Positions 12,101 through 21,660 of a stretch of DNA of 64,000 bases are shown here, piece after piece. The translations under genes and the position numbers were made by a program. How positions within the stretch are numbered: position 1 is the stretch's first letter; each line of letters starts with the position of its first letter. The notes below the pieces were generated by a model that was not told the origin of the DNA, did not search any database, and saw nothing but the letters and a program-made list of their open reading frames with translations. Source of the DNA: Elgaria multicarinata webbii (Eukaryota; Chordata; Lepidosauria; Squamata; Anguidae); NCBI RefSeq assembly GCF_023053635.1, contig NC_086173.1, positions 145,051,197 to 145,115,196 on the forward strand. Reading direction: 5' to 3'.

Positions 12101-15100
12101 CTCAAAACCCAAGTTCCTGCCAAAAAGGAGTCCCAAACCAACCTGCCTCCTCAAAATGTTTCACAAAACAGCTTAAGGACTGCTTATCCTGTGATGAGTT
12201 CAATGGAAAGAGAATCTAAACCCCCTGGGAAGGTCAGTGGCCCTCTTCCATCCCAGCATTAGTGGATCCAGCTGAATCCCTTTTAAAAATTGTACCGACT
12301 GGCAAATCTTATATTTTCAGGGTGTAGGGGTAAAATTAAATAGATAGTTTTTATTTTATAAACCACCTTAGGGGTCGCTGGAGCAGTAGTTCCCAACCTT
12401 GGGTGTCTGGATGTTGTTGAATCAGAACTCTCATCAGCCCCAGCCAACATGGTCAGTGGTCAAGGATGATGGGAATTGTAGTCAACACTCTCCGGGGATC
12501 CACTGCCCTGAAGGACCACGATATAAATTGAAGAACAACACCACACAAAGCAGCGCAGTTATTATTTTTGTTCTTACAGGGTGGAGGTAGGAAACGATTC
12601 ATAAATGACCCAAAATAGGGCCAACGAGGGATGTGTGGGGCTGAAATACCCAGAATTCCTTGCTCATACAAAGAGAGGCTATTACATCAGGACAGTCCCT
12701 TCTGAGCCTTGATAACCACTTGGGGGCCTACTGCACGGAACGAGTCCAGGGGAATCCTGAACCCAAGCTCTAATCCTTTAAAACACCTTGCTCTAAGACG
12801 GCTGGGCCTAGCGACAGACTCAGCAGAGCAGTAGCGCAAAGGCAATGGCACGTATACCTCCTTGGCCAAGCGCCTGGCCTCGTAATAAGGGCGTGCTTTC
12901 TCAATGCAGTTGCCCAGCTGGGAGCCCTGAGCATTAAGCTTCCTGGCAGATTCCGACAAGATCCTTCGGTATGTGGTACGGGCCTCCTGTTGAAACCAAC
13001 AGCACAAGCTAGGTCAGCGTGGAGAGAACAGCCCTCGTTTTAAAAATCCCGATTCTTGGTCGATTTGTACACTTTATGACGTCAGCAACCCCAAACGTCC
13101 TAGCTGGAGGGAGAGCAGAGAATTTCCCCACAGTGGAGCAGTGCTTACAAGCGCATTGCAGCAGTAGGGACAACCCTTTCCTCCCCCACCCCCTGCTCAC
13201 TCTCGCCAGAGGGCAGCAAGTGATACGGCGTACAAAGCAGCGCTGCCATTTCCATTCCACAGATGTTGGCTTTGCGCAAAGCCTCACACAAACACATCCT
13301 AATCCAGCCTTCCCCGGCTTGGTGCCCTCACCAATGGGTCATACTGGCCGGGGATGATGGGAGTTGCAACCCCACAAATCTGGAGGGCACCAGGTTGGGA
13401 ATGGCTGCACGAATCCACTAAGCAGATTGCTGGCATTGGGGAGGGAGGGAACGGAAGGCAGGGCGCGTTCGGAAGGAGACGGGAAAGCCCCAAGGGCGCG
13501 GGGAAGCGCGGCCTTACTCACATCCAGCTGCAGTTCCACGCGGTTGATTTCCTCGTTGGCCTGATTGAGGTGCTCCAGCTCCTCCTGCAGTCAGAAAGGC
13601 AGAGACCAGGGCTCATACAATCATCAAATAGTAGAGTTGGAAGGGTCCTATAAGGCCATCAAGTCTAACCCCCTGCTCAATGCAGGAATCCATCTTAAAG
13701 CATCCCTGACAGATGGTTGTGCAGCTGCCTCTTGAAGGCCTCTAGTGTGGGAGAGCCCACGACCTCCCTAGGTAACTGGTTCCATTGCCATATTGCTCTA
13801 ACAGTCAAGAGACAGGCACCAGCAGAAGGGCCCATTTGGCTCTCATGAGCCCCACAGCCCTTTCTCAGCCAACTCCTCAACAGGGAGGGGCTGCACGTAC
13901 TTCCGTATGCAGGGAGAGAACATCCTCTATTTCTCACCCTGAATAAGTGGTGGAAAATTGCATACAGCTGTTTGCCAGACATCTTCCATTCTGGTTAACA
14001 GATGCTAGCTTCCAAAATGATTTCAGAAGAATGGATGGAAAGGACGGAAGGGAAAGAGAGATGGCCAAGCTCACAATTTCAAACACACACACCCATCAAA
14101 TATAGATTGTAGAAAGTCACAAAGTCTCTATACTTTTGGCTGGCCATATGTAAAGGAGGACAGGGCTCCTGTATGTTTAACAAGTATATTGAAAAGGGAA
14201 TTTCAGCAGGTGCCGTTTGTATGCATGCAGCACCTGGTGAAAGTCCCTCTTCATCACAACAGTTAAAGCTGCAGGAGCCCTGCCCTCTGGTCACTAGTAT
14301 AGCTCCTGCAGCTTTAACTGTTGTGATGAAGAGGGAATTTCACCAGGTGCTGCATGCATACGAACGACACCTGCTGAAATTCCCTTTCCTATTCAAGTGT
14401 TAGATACAGGAGCCCTGTCCTCCTTATCACATGGTCACCCTACTACCCTTATTTTATTTAAAACATGTGTAACCCCTCTTTTCTCTGAGGAAATTCATAA
14501 CAAATAGTTAAAACAATGACATATGAGATCCTTTCTTGTTTTTTTTTCCAAGTTTGTAAAAAAGGATTTCCCAACCTTCCCCCCCCCCTTACAAAACCAC
14601 AAGGATCAGAAACTTGCTGGCTGGGGAACGCTGGGAATTGTAGTACATTTTTTTCTGACTGAACCCGCATAGCCATTGCACCCTAAATGTGCTCCATTTT
14701 TTTATTCCATCTTTCTTCCTTGGGCAGTGTGAATGGGGTGAGCTCCTATTCACATAGACAGTAGTGCAAACAGAGCCGATTTGTTTCTACAGGGTTGCTA
14801 TATTATGGCCTTTGGAGGAAGACGGTGCAGTCCAGGTGACTACACTATTTTGGGTTGGCCACCTAGTTCGGCCCAAATGCGTGGATGACAGAGTCAAACT
14901 ACCGCTGCTGACCTTTGCTCAAAGAAATGTATTTCCTGTGGCAACTAGCCCGAGACCAAGCTAGCCCCCCAGCCCCCAACCTGCTGGGAGATTCTATGTC
15001 TGGCTAGTTGGTTAGCAATGACATGGCTTTTTATAGCAACAGGGCAAGGGGAGAGCCATGACAGTTCAACCAGTTCATGTTTGCCTTTTGTATACGGCAG

Positions 15101-15705
15101 GGGTGCACAACCTCAGGCCCGCGGGCCAAATCTGCCCTCTAGAATTCCTTGGAAGGCTCCGACCCATTTCCCCCAACAATGGGTTCCATGCATTCTTGAC
15201 TTGTGTGTGTTTCCCAGTTGAAATGCATGTCCCAGGGCTTAGAAAAGAGCTCAAAATATGCTGGTAGTTTTTGGCCTCACCCTCTTTAGGCTTAGGCCCC
15301 ACCCACCCCTGGAAAGGCGTCATCGAAAGTGTCTCTGAAATGGAATTTGGCTCTCGGGCTGAGAGAGATTCTGCACCCCTGGTATATGCCCTTAGAGTGA
15401 ACCAGACTAGAAGCTCACATGTGGCAGTCATGGGAAAGATGCCTAGGCGTGCCCTCCAGGCCTACGCCATAAGGAAGAAAAATCTAGCTTTGTCTCACCT
15501 GGATGCGAGGGTCCAGCTCTTCCTCCTCCTCCTCTTCTTTCCGCTGGGGGATCTTGGCATCCCCACCACCATCACAAATCGCTTCAGGCACAGGTGTTCT
15601 CTGCTCCTCCCCTTCTTCAGTGGGTGTCCGCAGCTCCCCGGGAGGCGTCTGCCGCCCATCGCCCATGTTCATGCCCAGCACCAACCGCTGGTCAGAGCTC
15701 TCCAT
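8719..15705 (-). CDS. SH3BP5L: SH3BP5L, SH3-binding domain protein 5-like (six coding exons)
   Basis: Members of the SH3BP5 family are long coiled-coil proteins that act as guanine nucleotide exchange factors for RAB11 GTPases on recycling endosomes. The exons, joined from the 5' end, are 15705-15499, 13584-13522, 12986-12858, 11156-10995, 10520-10347 and 9120-8719: 1,137 bp, 378 residues. Every junction is GT-AG and phase 0. Residues about 70-290 form the alpha-helical core and contain family blocks such as ARPYYEARRLAKE, VSMHNAAREMVFVAEQGVMA, DPTWQEMLNHATCK and SVALRNLEQISEQIHARR. Residues 1-69 are low-complexity and acidic (runs of Glu). The tail is Ser-rich and ends HRSISL, close to the human ending as I recall it. 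Human SH3BP5L is 393 residues, so this one is near full length. Met1 is the first in-frame Met; Met12 and Met14 are alternative starts, and Met14 fits the human N-terminus better (GRQTPPGEL). The paralogue SH3BP5 is less likely, given the close match of the core to SH3BP5L. Confidence 0.95.
10347..10520 (-). CDS. SH3BP5L: SH3BP5L coding exon 5 (residues 188-245)
   Basis: It encodes 58 residues from VNEAEEERL to AQFNQILE. The acceptor is CTGTAG and the donor GTGAGG. Confidence 0.95.
10995..11156 (-). CDS. SH3BP5L: SH3BP5L coding exon 4 (residues 134-187)
   Basis: It encodes 54 residues from AQQETQKAAL to NHATCK. The acceptor is CGGCAG and the donor GTGAAG. This is the most conserved block of the family. 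Confidence 0.95.
11640..11905. repeat. Inverted-repeat DNA element in SH3BP5L intron 4
   Basis: Repeated GGGTTATATGAGGGTTAAAC and its complement, with direct ACCCTCACATAACCCA copies, form nested inverted repeats. It lies within the intron between exons 4 and 3 and has no coding capacity. Confidence 0.55.
12385..12505. mobile_element. Palindromic hAT-like MITE (ACTCCCATCAGCCCC family)
   Basis: It contains TCCCAACCTTGGGTG, TCATCAGCCCCAGCCAACAT and GATGGGAATTGTAGTC. It belongs to the same family as the delimited copy at 51976-52111. Confidence 0.65.
12858..12986 (-). CDS. SH3BP5L: SH3BP5L coding exon 3 (residues 91-133)
   Basis: It encodes 43 residues from EARTTYRRIL to EARRLAKE. The acceptor is AACAG, the donor GTATAC, and the phase is 0 at both ends. 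Confidence 0.94.
13303..13406. mobile_element. Palindromic hAT-like MITE
   Basis: It has GGTGCCCTC at one end and GGAGGGCACCAGGTT at the other, with ATGATGGGAGTTGCAA inside. It sits in SH3BP5L intron 2. Confidence 0.7.
13522..13584 (-). CDS. SH3BP5L: SH3BP5L coding exon 2 (residues 70-90)
   Basis: The 63-bp exon encodes EELEHLNQANEEINRVELQ plus LD. The acceptor is CTGCAG and the donor GTGAGT is a consensus match. It is too short to appear as an independent reading frame and was found from the family sequence. Confidence 0.93.
13617..13812 (-). mobile_element. CR1 LINE 3' end in SH3BP5L intron 1
   Basis: Its minus strand encodes the CR1 C-terminus WNQLPREVVGSPTLEAFKRQ and ends in the CR1 3' terminus. 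It is heavily 5' truncated. Confidence 0.9.
14139..14442. mobile_element. Fold-back dimer of a non-autonomous hAT element
   Basis: Two arms of about 140 bp lie in opposite orientation, each carrying GGGAATTTCAGCAGGTG and TGCATGCAGCACCTGGTGAA. The right end is ATGGTCACCCTA; the left end (GGCCATATG) is eroded. The arms join near 14290 at CTGGTCACTAGTATAG. It lies in SH3BP5L intron 1. The single-arm relative is at 28505-28679. Confidence 0.8.
15098..15381. mobile_element. Non-autonomous hAT element (CAGGGGTG family)
   Basis: It begins CAGGGGTGCAC and ends GCACCCCTG. The flanks are GTATACGG (15090-15097) and GTATATGC (15382-15389), an 8-bp target duplication with two differences. It is 284 bp, non-coding, and lies in SH3BP5L intron 1 about 120 bp from coding exon 1. 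Confidence 0.85.
15499..15705 (-). CDS. SH3BP5L: SH3BP5L coding exon 1 (residues 1-69)
   Basis: It begins at Met and ends ...EEELDPRIQ, where CAG is followed by the donor GTGAGA. The exon continues upstream as 5' UTR. Candidate acceptors such as CTGCAG lie within about 60 bp, so the transcript's first exon must lie further 5', probably near 18.4 kb. Confidence 0.9.
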
Positions 15706-16209
15706 GCCAGGGCCTCCACCACCCCTCTGCAGCCTCCCTTTCTGGGTGGGTCAGCCTCGTCACAGAGATTCAGGCACCATTTTAATGCCAGGCCCATCGG
15801 CAGAGAGCTGGCACTGGGCTTGTCGGTTCACAAAGTTGCATTTGGCACATGCGGCAAAGGAAGGAGGCAGAAATTACAGCGACGGCCTGGAGAGCAATGG
15901 GGGCCCTCCAGGGAGGTCAGATTGGCTCGAAGTCTTTGGGCAACTTAAGTGCACTGGTCTGAAAGATTCCCTAGCTGAGGGAGGCACACGCAGCAGAGGT
16001 TCACTCACGGAGGGGGTGGAGAAAATTCCCCCCCAGGCATATCCTCCACCCCCCCATCCACTGCACACCCTTAAGGCACCTCTTCCAAGGCCGCGTCCAA
16101 CAGCAAAGCCTGGAGAACAGAAGCAGCCAAGCATAGATGGGGCTGGATGGGAAACAAAAACAGGAGAGAAGTTTTAAAAAAATACTTTGGAAGAGGCAAC
16201 AGAAAACAG

Positions 16210-16600
16210 ACGTCTCATGTAGAGGTTTAACAACATTGGGAACACAATCAAACCCTGTGGGACCCCACAGGCCATGGATGGGCAATTTGTGGCTCTCCAG
16301 ATGTTTGTGGACTTTAACTCCCATCAGCTCTCATTATTGCCTATGCTGGCTAGGGCTGGTGGCACTTGCAGTCCAACTACATCTGGATGGTCACAAGTTG
16401 GCCACCCCTGCCATAGGCCAAAGGGTGGAGCACAAGTCCCTCAGCACATCTTTCTGAAACCTACCTACAAGGAAAGGCCTGAGCCACCATGAAATGGTGC
16501 CATCCCCCTGTCTCCCAAGCCTCAGCCCTGCAAGATGGCCTAGAAGGATACCACGGCTGAAGGTATCAAAAGCGGCTGATAGGTCCAGCAGAACCAAGAC
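16210..16600 (-). mobile_element. L2-clade LINE fragment, minus strand
   Basis: The minus strand encodes VLLDLSAAFDT, the reverse transcriptase motif A region of L2 elements, near 16560-16597. Sequence near 16225-16268 matches the L2 segment around motif B. A palindromic MITE (16266-16412) lies between the two pieces. Confidence 0.7.
16266..16412. mobile_element. Palindromic hAT-like MITE inside an L2 fragment
   Basis: It has GGCTCTCCAGATGTTTG on the left and ATCTGGATGGTCACAAGTTG on the right, with AACTCCCATCAGCTC inside. L2 sequence on both sides indicates insertion into the LINE. Confidence 0.65.
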
Positions 16601-17850
16601 ATGCTTCCGTTTGCAATGTTACACCCTGGGGGTTGGCAAAGATCCAAGGGTCCAGTTGTCCCATAATTTGGTAGTGACATCTAGGAATTTTATTCAGCAC
16701 TTTATTGATCTGGCACAGGAAAACATCTTTCTGACTCCTAAAAAAGGGATGCAAATTGCCACACTGTTGACTTGTTACAAATGGATTTTTTTCAGTGAAT
16801 GGTTTTAGCTGGCTGACTCACTGGCTCCAGCAGTAAGAGATTGGTTCATAAAGCGTTGTCATAGTTTTTTTCTCCCTTTCTTCGGGTCATCAAGTGCTGT
16901 TACAATAGAAACAGGCTGCTGGAGGGGACAGGATAAACGTACAGCCTATCACAGGTTTTTTCTAGGGAGACTGTATGGCTGTACGTCGTGATCAATGTCT
17001 AGTAGCTGACTCAAACATTACAGCCCAAATATGTAGGCTGCAGAAACACACTCCCGCATGGAGATGGTTCCAAACAGGGACCATAGCTGTGTACGCGTGT
17101 GAGATATATATGCATGCGATGTGTGCGTGTTCTGGAAATTACCATTTCTAATCATGCTTAAACAATAAACAATTTGTCCCTGCCCATTACCAATTCTCTC
17201 CCACCCCAGATGCTTCAGTATCTGAAATGGAAAATCCACATTTTTCAGGTTCCTAGATGCCAGCACCCCATTTCCATGTGACTTAGACTCCCTGCTCAGT
17301 CCTGTTTCTACCACTTTTTATCAACAGCACACACTGTGTTCAGCTGTTCATTTATAGAGGGGCACATACATACAGCCTGCTACCTGGAACTATCAAGATA
17401 TAAGCCAAATTAATTTCCAGGAACCATCACCATGCCTGTAACACAAGTTGCTTATTTCTTTGTGTTAGAGCTATGAAATAAAAACTGCATAAACTTCTCT
17501 TTATATGCCTAACGAAGAAGAGAATGGGCAAGCTGTACATTGCCTTCTGTGTCTAGAATTGATCCCCTGATTCCCTTTCCTCCCTGGGTTTCTTTAAATC
17601 CCTCTTCAAAGCCCACCTTTTACATGAACCCTTGGGTATAATCCCCCAGTCCTCATCCAAAACTGAAGGGAAGCCTAAACACGTACAATTGAACTGAGGT
17701 CATATCCACCTCCCATTTACCATCACTTCCATCTTCTTTGCATCCCTTCTTCTGTTATCTCCGCATACATCCTGATAAAATTTTAAATTGTAAGCTCCTC
17801 AAGACAGAGATCTATCCTTTTTTCTTATTACTCTGTAAAGCATGGGGAGA
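16601..17850. other. Intergenic or 5' intron of SH3BP5L, nothing firm
   Basis: There are no credible exons. The part about 17575-17845 (ATTTTAAATTGTAAGCTCCTC) looks like an old LINE 3' fragment, but the family is unclear. Confidence 0.5.
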
Positions 17851-17852
17851 TA

Positions 17853-17977
17853 ACGGGGAACCTCTGGCTCTCCAGAAGTTGCTTGACTACAGCTCCCAGC
17901 ATCCCTGACTACTGCCCGTCGTGCCTGGGGCTAATGGGAGTTGGAGTCCAACAAACATTTCCCCACCGCTGCTGAAG
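17853..17977. mobile_element. Palindromic hAT-like MITE
   Basis: It contains GACTACAGCTCCCAGCATCC, a GC-rich middle, and GGGAGTTGGAGTCCAAC, the same family as 51976-52111. Confidence 0.65.
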
Positions 17978-18009
17978 CACTCTATACGTTAATGGCACCA
18001 AATAATGAT

Positions 18010-18090
18010 GATGATAGAATCGCATTTCATGTATCTGATGAAAGCTTATACCATAATACATTTGTCTTTTAAGGGGCCAACGGGATCTTT
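18010..18090 (+). repeat. Reptile interspersed repeat fragment
   Basis: ATGAAAGCTTATACCATAAT followed by CTTTTAAGGGGCCA matches, inverted, the repeat at 26455-26560. Confidence 0.5.
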
Positions 18091-18099
18091 GTTGTTTCC

Positions 18100-18560
18100 G
18101 CTGCATCACGGGCTTGGAGACGAGGAGCGGAGGCTACAAGCCCAGCCCGTTGAGCTTTCGGGCTCGACCGTGGTTTTGAACCCGACCAGCCCCAGCCTAA
18201 AGCCCAGCGCCCTCTCCCCACCGCTGGGCCGCCCTGGCTCAAGGGTCCCGGCTACCTTTTGCACCGATGCCAACGGAATTCTCGTTTCTGCATTATTTTC
18301 CCGTTTCCCTGAGACGCTCCCAGCTAAATGCTTACAGAGAAGGAAGGAGGGGGGGGGAATTGTTCTATTTACCTTCAGCTCCAGTTGCAACCCTCTCCAA
18401 CCCCAGCCCAAGCGGAAACGGAAATCTTGCGCCAACGAGAAGCCACCCTTCCCTTTACCTGTCCCTTGTCCGTACAACATGGCGGCTTCCTGCCATCCAT
18501 CCATCCATCCAGCTTTCCCGTTTTGCGCATCACGCCGGGGAAGAGGGGAGTATAAAAGGG
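18100..18560 (-). promoter_or_regulatory. SH3BP5L: CpG-rich probable promoter of SH3BP5L
   Basis: This is the only stretch rich in G+C and CpG upstream of the SH3BP5L coding exons. CAACATGGCGGC at 18475-18486 matches the YY1 element (AAnATGGCGGC) often found at transcription starts. A TATAAAAG sequence at 18551 is oriented for plus-strand transcription. The first, non-coding exon would lie here, but I could not place its donor. This is inferred from position and composition. Confidence 0.5.
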
Positions 18561-18814
18561 GTCTTCAGGGCTGCAAGAGATTTGCCAGGTTGCTCGTCGC
18601 TGAGATTTGTAACCACGAGTGAAAATGGGAAAATATTAGTCTTCTCCACGACGACTTGATGCCTCCCACTGGGAAGCGCCATACTGAGTTACGGACATGT
18701 AACAACCTGAGATTGAAATTGCTTTCGCGTATAAACCCGGCCAACTCCGCAAGATGGCCTCGTCTACGGAGTGGAAATTCCTATAATTATAAAACACAAA
18801 CTGTAGGGAATATT

Positions 18815-18905
18815 TTCGATCTCTAACGCTGCAATCCTTAAACGCCCTGAGTTTGGTGGAATATACTTCCGAGTAGGCATGGTTTACGATTGCACTGTCA
18901 ATGTT
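18815..18905. repeat. Short fold-back MITE
   Basis: The sequence from CTGCAATCCTTAAACGCC to ACTTCCGAGTAGGCATG and GATTGCACTGTC is of the same family as 1938-2036. Confidence 0.6.
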
Positions 18906-18910
18906 ATAAG

Positions 18911-19150
18911 GATGCAATCCTATGCATGTTTAGTCAGAGAAAAATCCTACAACTCCCAGTATTCCCCAACCAGCCGTGCTAGCTGGGGAATGCTGGGAGT
19001 TGTAGGATTTTTCCTGTCTAAACAAGCATAGGATTACATAATCCTATGCATGTTTAGACAGAAAAAAGCCTGTCAGCATGTTTGGCTAGAGGAATGCTGA
19101 GAGTTATAGGAATTTTTTTCCTGTCTAAACATACATAGGATGGCACCCTA
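18911..19150. mobile_element. Two tandem palindromic MITEs
   Basis: Each copy has GCATGTTTAGACAGAAAAA on one side and the complement CTGTCTAAACATGCATAGG on the other, around AATGCTGGGAGTTGTAGGA. Copy one is about 18911-19036 and copy two about 19039-19150. Single copies are at 25878 and 48650. Confidence 0.8.
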
Positions 19151-19309
19151 ACTGAAGTTAAATTAGCCTGGATGACCAATTGCCAACGGATGCTTATCAA
19201 TCATTTGTTAATCTCTAACCAATTTAAAAATATAAATAAATGTAATAAAATAAATACCATATTGTTTTTATGCTTTTAATTGTTTTACATTTTTGTATAT
19301 CTGTTTTTA

Positions 19310-19400
19310 ATGCTCATTGTTTTAAACTTTTGTAAACCACCCAGAGAGCTTCAGCTATGGGGCGGTATATAAATGTAATAAAATAAAAAAATATATAGTT
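19310..19400 (+). mobile_element. LINE 3' tail (L2-like)
   Basis: GTAAACCACCCAGAGAGCTT, then GGGGCGGTATATAAATGTAA and an A-rich end: the 3' terminus found at several places here (23515, 36790, 47934). Confidence 0.65.
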
Positions 19401-19713
19401 GAGAAGGGAAAGAAACTTTCACATTGTAAAATTATTAAGTTTTTATGTAATTTTATTAAACTTTTATGTATATTTAGATGGTAGAAATGCAGGGTACAAA
19501 TCAAATAAATAATATTTAAAATCACTGTTCATAGTTATATTTGCTTATAATCCTGTTTTCTAAATAAAAATGCACCCAAAGTGGAGTACAAGAAGAATAT
19601 TATTACAAATACTAAAAAACAGTTATGAGAATGCTCCCCCCTCCACCCAACAATTTGCTGGTACCAGGTTAAAGCCTTTCTTTTTCTCATCAGACATTAA
19701 TGTAGTATTTGAT
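19401..19713. other. AT-rich intergenic stretch
   Basis: No gene or element boundary is recognised. Confidence 0.6.
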
Positions 19714-20034
19714 TAGGGTGACCATATGAAAAGGAGGCCAAGGCTCCTGTATCTTTAACAGTTGTATAGAAAAGGGAATTTCAGCAGGCGTCATTTGTAT
19801 ACATGCAGCACCTGGTGAAATTCCCTCCGCATCACAACAGTTAAAGCTGCAAGAGCCCTGCCTAGTGTGACCAGATGCAAAAGAGGGCAGGGCTCCTGCT
19901 GTTTTTGCTGTTGTGATGAAGAGGGAATTTCACCAGTTACTGCATGCTTAACAACGACACCTACTGAAATTCCCTTTTCAATACAACTGTTAAAGATACA
20001 GGAGCCCTGTTCTCCTTTCCATATGGTCACTCTA
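19714..20034. mobile_element. Fold-back dimer of a non-autonomous hAT element
   Basis: TAGGGTGACCATATG on the left and CATATGGTCACTCTA on the right. The flanks TATTTGAT and CATTTGAG agree at six of eight positions. The arms are head to head around a centre near 19863 (GTGTGACCAGATGC), which itself resembles an internal terminus. Confidence 0.8.
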
Positions 20035-20164
20035 CATTTGAGTTTTTCACTTTGATGAATGGATGGTGACATTTTGTTGGCTGTCTGGTGATATTGTATT
20101 AATAGTGTTTTAATAGTGTTTTGTAAGATCCCTTTGAGATGGGATAAAAATACTTCATATAATA

Positions 20165-20300
20165 CCACCTGTCTGTCATGTGCCCTTGCCCTGGCTTCCC
20201 CACCTGACTTCCTGTGAAACTACCCAGATGTGAAGCCCTATATATACCTTCACTGCAATAAATGGATCTCTATGAGTGCCAGTCTCAAGTTATCAGAGAG
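20165..20300 (+). mobile_element. LTR-like fragment (very tentative)
   Basis: A short stretch has a TATATATA box and an AATAAA signal about 20 bp apart, the spacing of a retroviral LTR promoter and polyadenylation region. No coding remnants lie nearby. If real, it is an old, broken solo-LTR piece of unknown family. Confidence 0.2.
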
Positions 20301-20315
20301 GCTCCTCTGCACATA

Positions 20316-20332
<17 letters not shown>

Positions 20333-20357
<25 letters not shown>
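20333..20357. repeat. (AC)n microsatellite
   Basis: About twelve AC units. Confidence 0.95.
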
Positions 20358-21160
20358 AAATATGGAAAAAGCTTTGGTCAGACCTCCATACTTTTAATTC
20401 ATCACAGAATTCACATGAGAGAGAGAGAAGCCCTATGGTGAGAATTCTTTCATCTACAATCAATCCTAGACTCTACAGCCTATGATGCCTTAACAGCTGC
20501 AGACTTCCAAACTGCAGAAAAGACCCAGAAAAAGCTACACCACTTGGAAGTAGTCTTGTAGCCAGAAAAGTTGTGGTTGAAGACAGCTAGGAGTTCACCA
20601 TGGCCAAGGGGAGTGAATCCAGAATAGGTAGAATGTAAATCCAGGTAGCCAATTTGTTTATAAATTATTAGAATGAATTAAAGATGAATAACACTTCTTC
20701 AAAATTAAAAATTACAAATGTAAATGAGAACACTTAGTGGTTACCTATTTTCTCAGTGCCTTTGCACAATCGACAGAACATGGGAAGTAGGCTTATTTCT
20801 TAGTGAGCAATTGAGTGTAATATTGCCTCCATACCTTACATTATTTTATGATTCAGTGACTTTCTTTCAAGGGGTCTAGGAGGTGAGCTATTTGTCTGCT
20901 GGGATTTGTGTCTTCCCGCCCAATACCACCTATGGATTTTTTCCCTTAGGAAATTGTAGATAGGTCAGTGCAGTATATAATGACAAACATCTTCCATTTC
21001 AATGATACTGTGTCAGGGACAGGGAACATGTCCAGCTCTTGTGAAAAAGTTCCTTACAAGAGTCCTTGGAGAATCTGGAGCAGTTGGAGGTGAGCAGGTC
21101 GTGATCTGGAGAATTTGAAATAGCTGTTTCCCAGAATGCTCTCCCAGGAAACTCCAGAGG
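20358..21160. other. Intergenic, nothing recognised
   Basis: No credible exon and no delimited element. Confidence 0.6.
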
Positions 21161-21162
21161 GG

Positions 21163-21418
21163 AACATAAAGAGAGCCCTGCGGGATCAGACCAAGGATCC
21201 ATTTGTCCAGCATTCCATTCACATAGTGGCCAACCAGCTGTCAACCAGGAACTCACAAACCAGACAGGAGCGCAGCAGCTGGTGTACATAAGCATTCTGC
21301 CTCCAATAACAGAGATAGCACATAACCATCAGGACTAGTAGCCATTGATAGCCTTCTCCTCCAGGAATTTTTCTAACTCCCTTTTAAAGCCATCCAAACA
21401 GGTGGCCATCACTGACAA
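21163..21418 (-). mobile_element. CR1-clade LINE 3' end, second subfamily, minus strand
   Basis: It starts AACATAAAGAGAGCCCTGC and contains GGATCAGACCAAGGATCC, as in the copies at 30636 (opposite strand), 34553, 39788 and 51015. It ends in the codons for the LDGFKKGLDKFLE type of C-terminus. Confidence 0.85.
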
Positions 21419-21585
21419 AATGGGGGATTTCTACAAGTAATGGTACACCGCCATCTAGTGGCTTTATAATGAAACATATAGAACTTTCTGACAAAGAAAA
21501 AAAGAACCACGTGGAAAGGCATCTGGAAGCAGAAGCCTTGGAAAATCCCAGGATTTTAGCCTGGTGTAGAAAAGCTCTTTATAAA

Positions 21586-21586
<1 letters not shown>

Positions 21587-21636
<50 letters not shown>

Positions 21637-21660
21637 AATAATAATAATAATAATAATAAC
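21587..21660. repeat. Self-complementary (ATT)n(AAT)n microsatellite
   Basis: About 15 ATT units switch to about 9 AAT units, so the array can fold back on itself. It marks the 5' edge of the R4-type LINE remnant. Confidence 0.95.

Noticed and set aside
15271-15948. 225-codon plus-strand open frame, and the overlapping 224-codon frame at 15503-16177
   Set aside because: They lie antisense to SH3BP5L coding exon 1 and its flanks. The Ser and Leu runs are shadows of the Glu run on the real strand.
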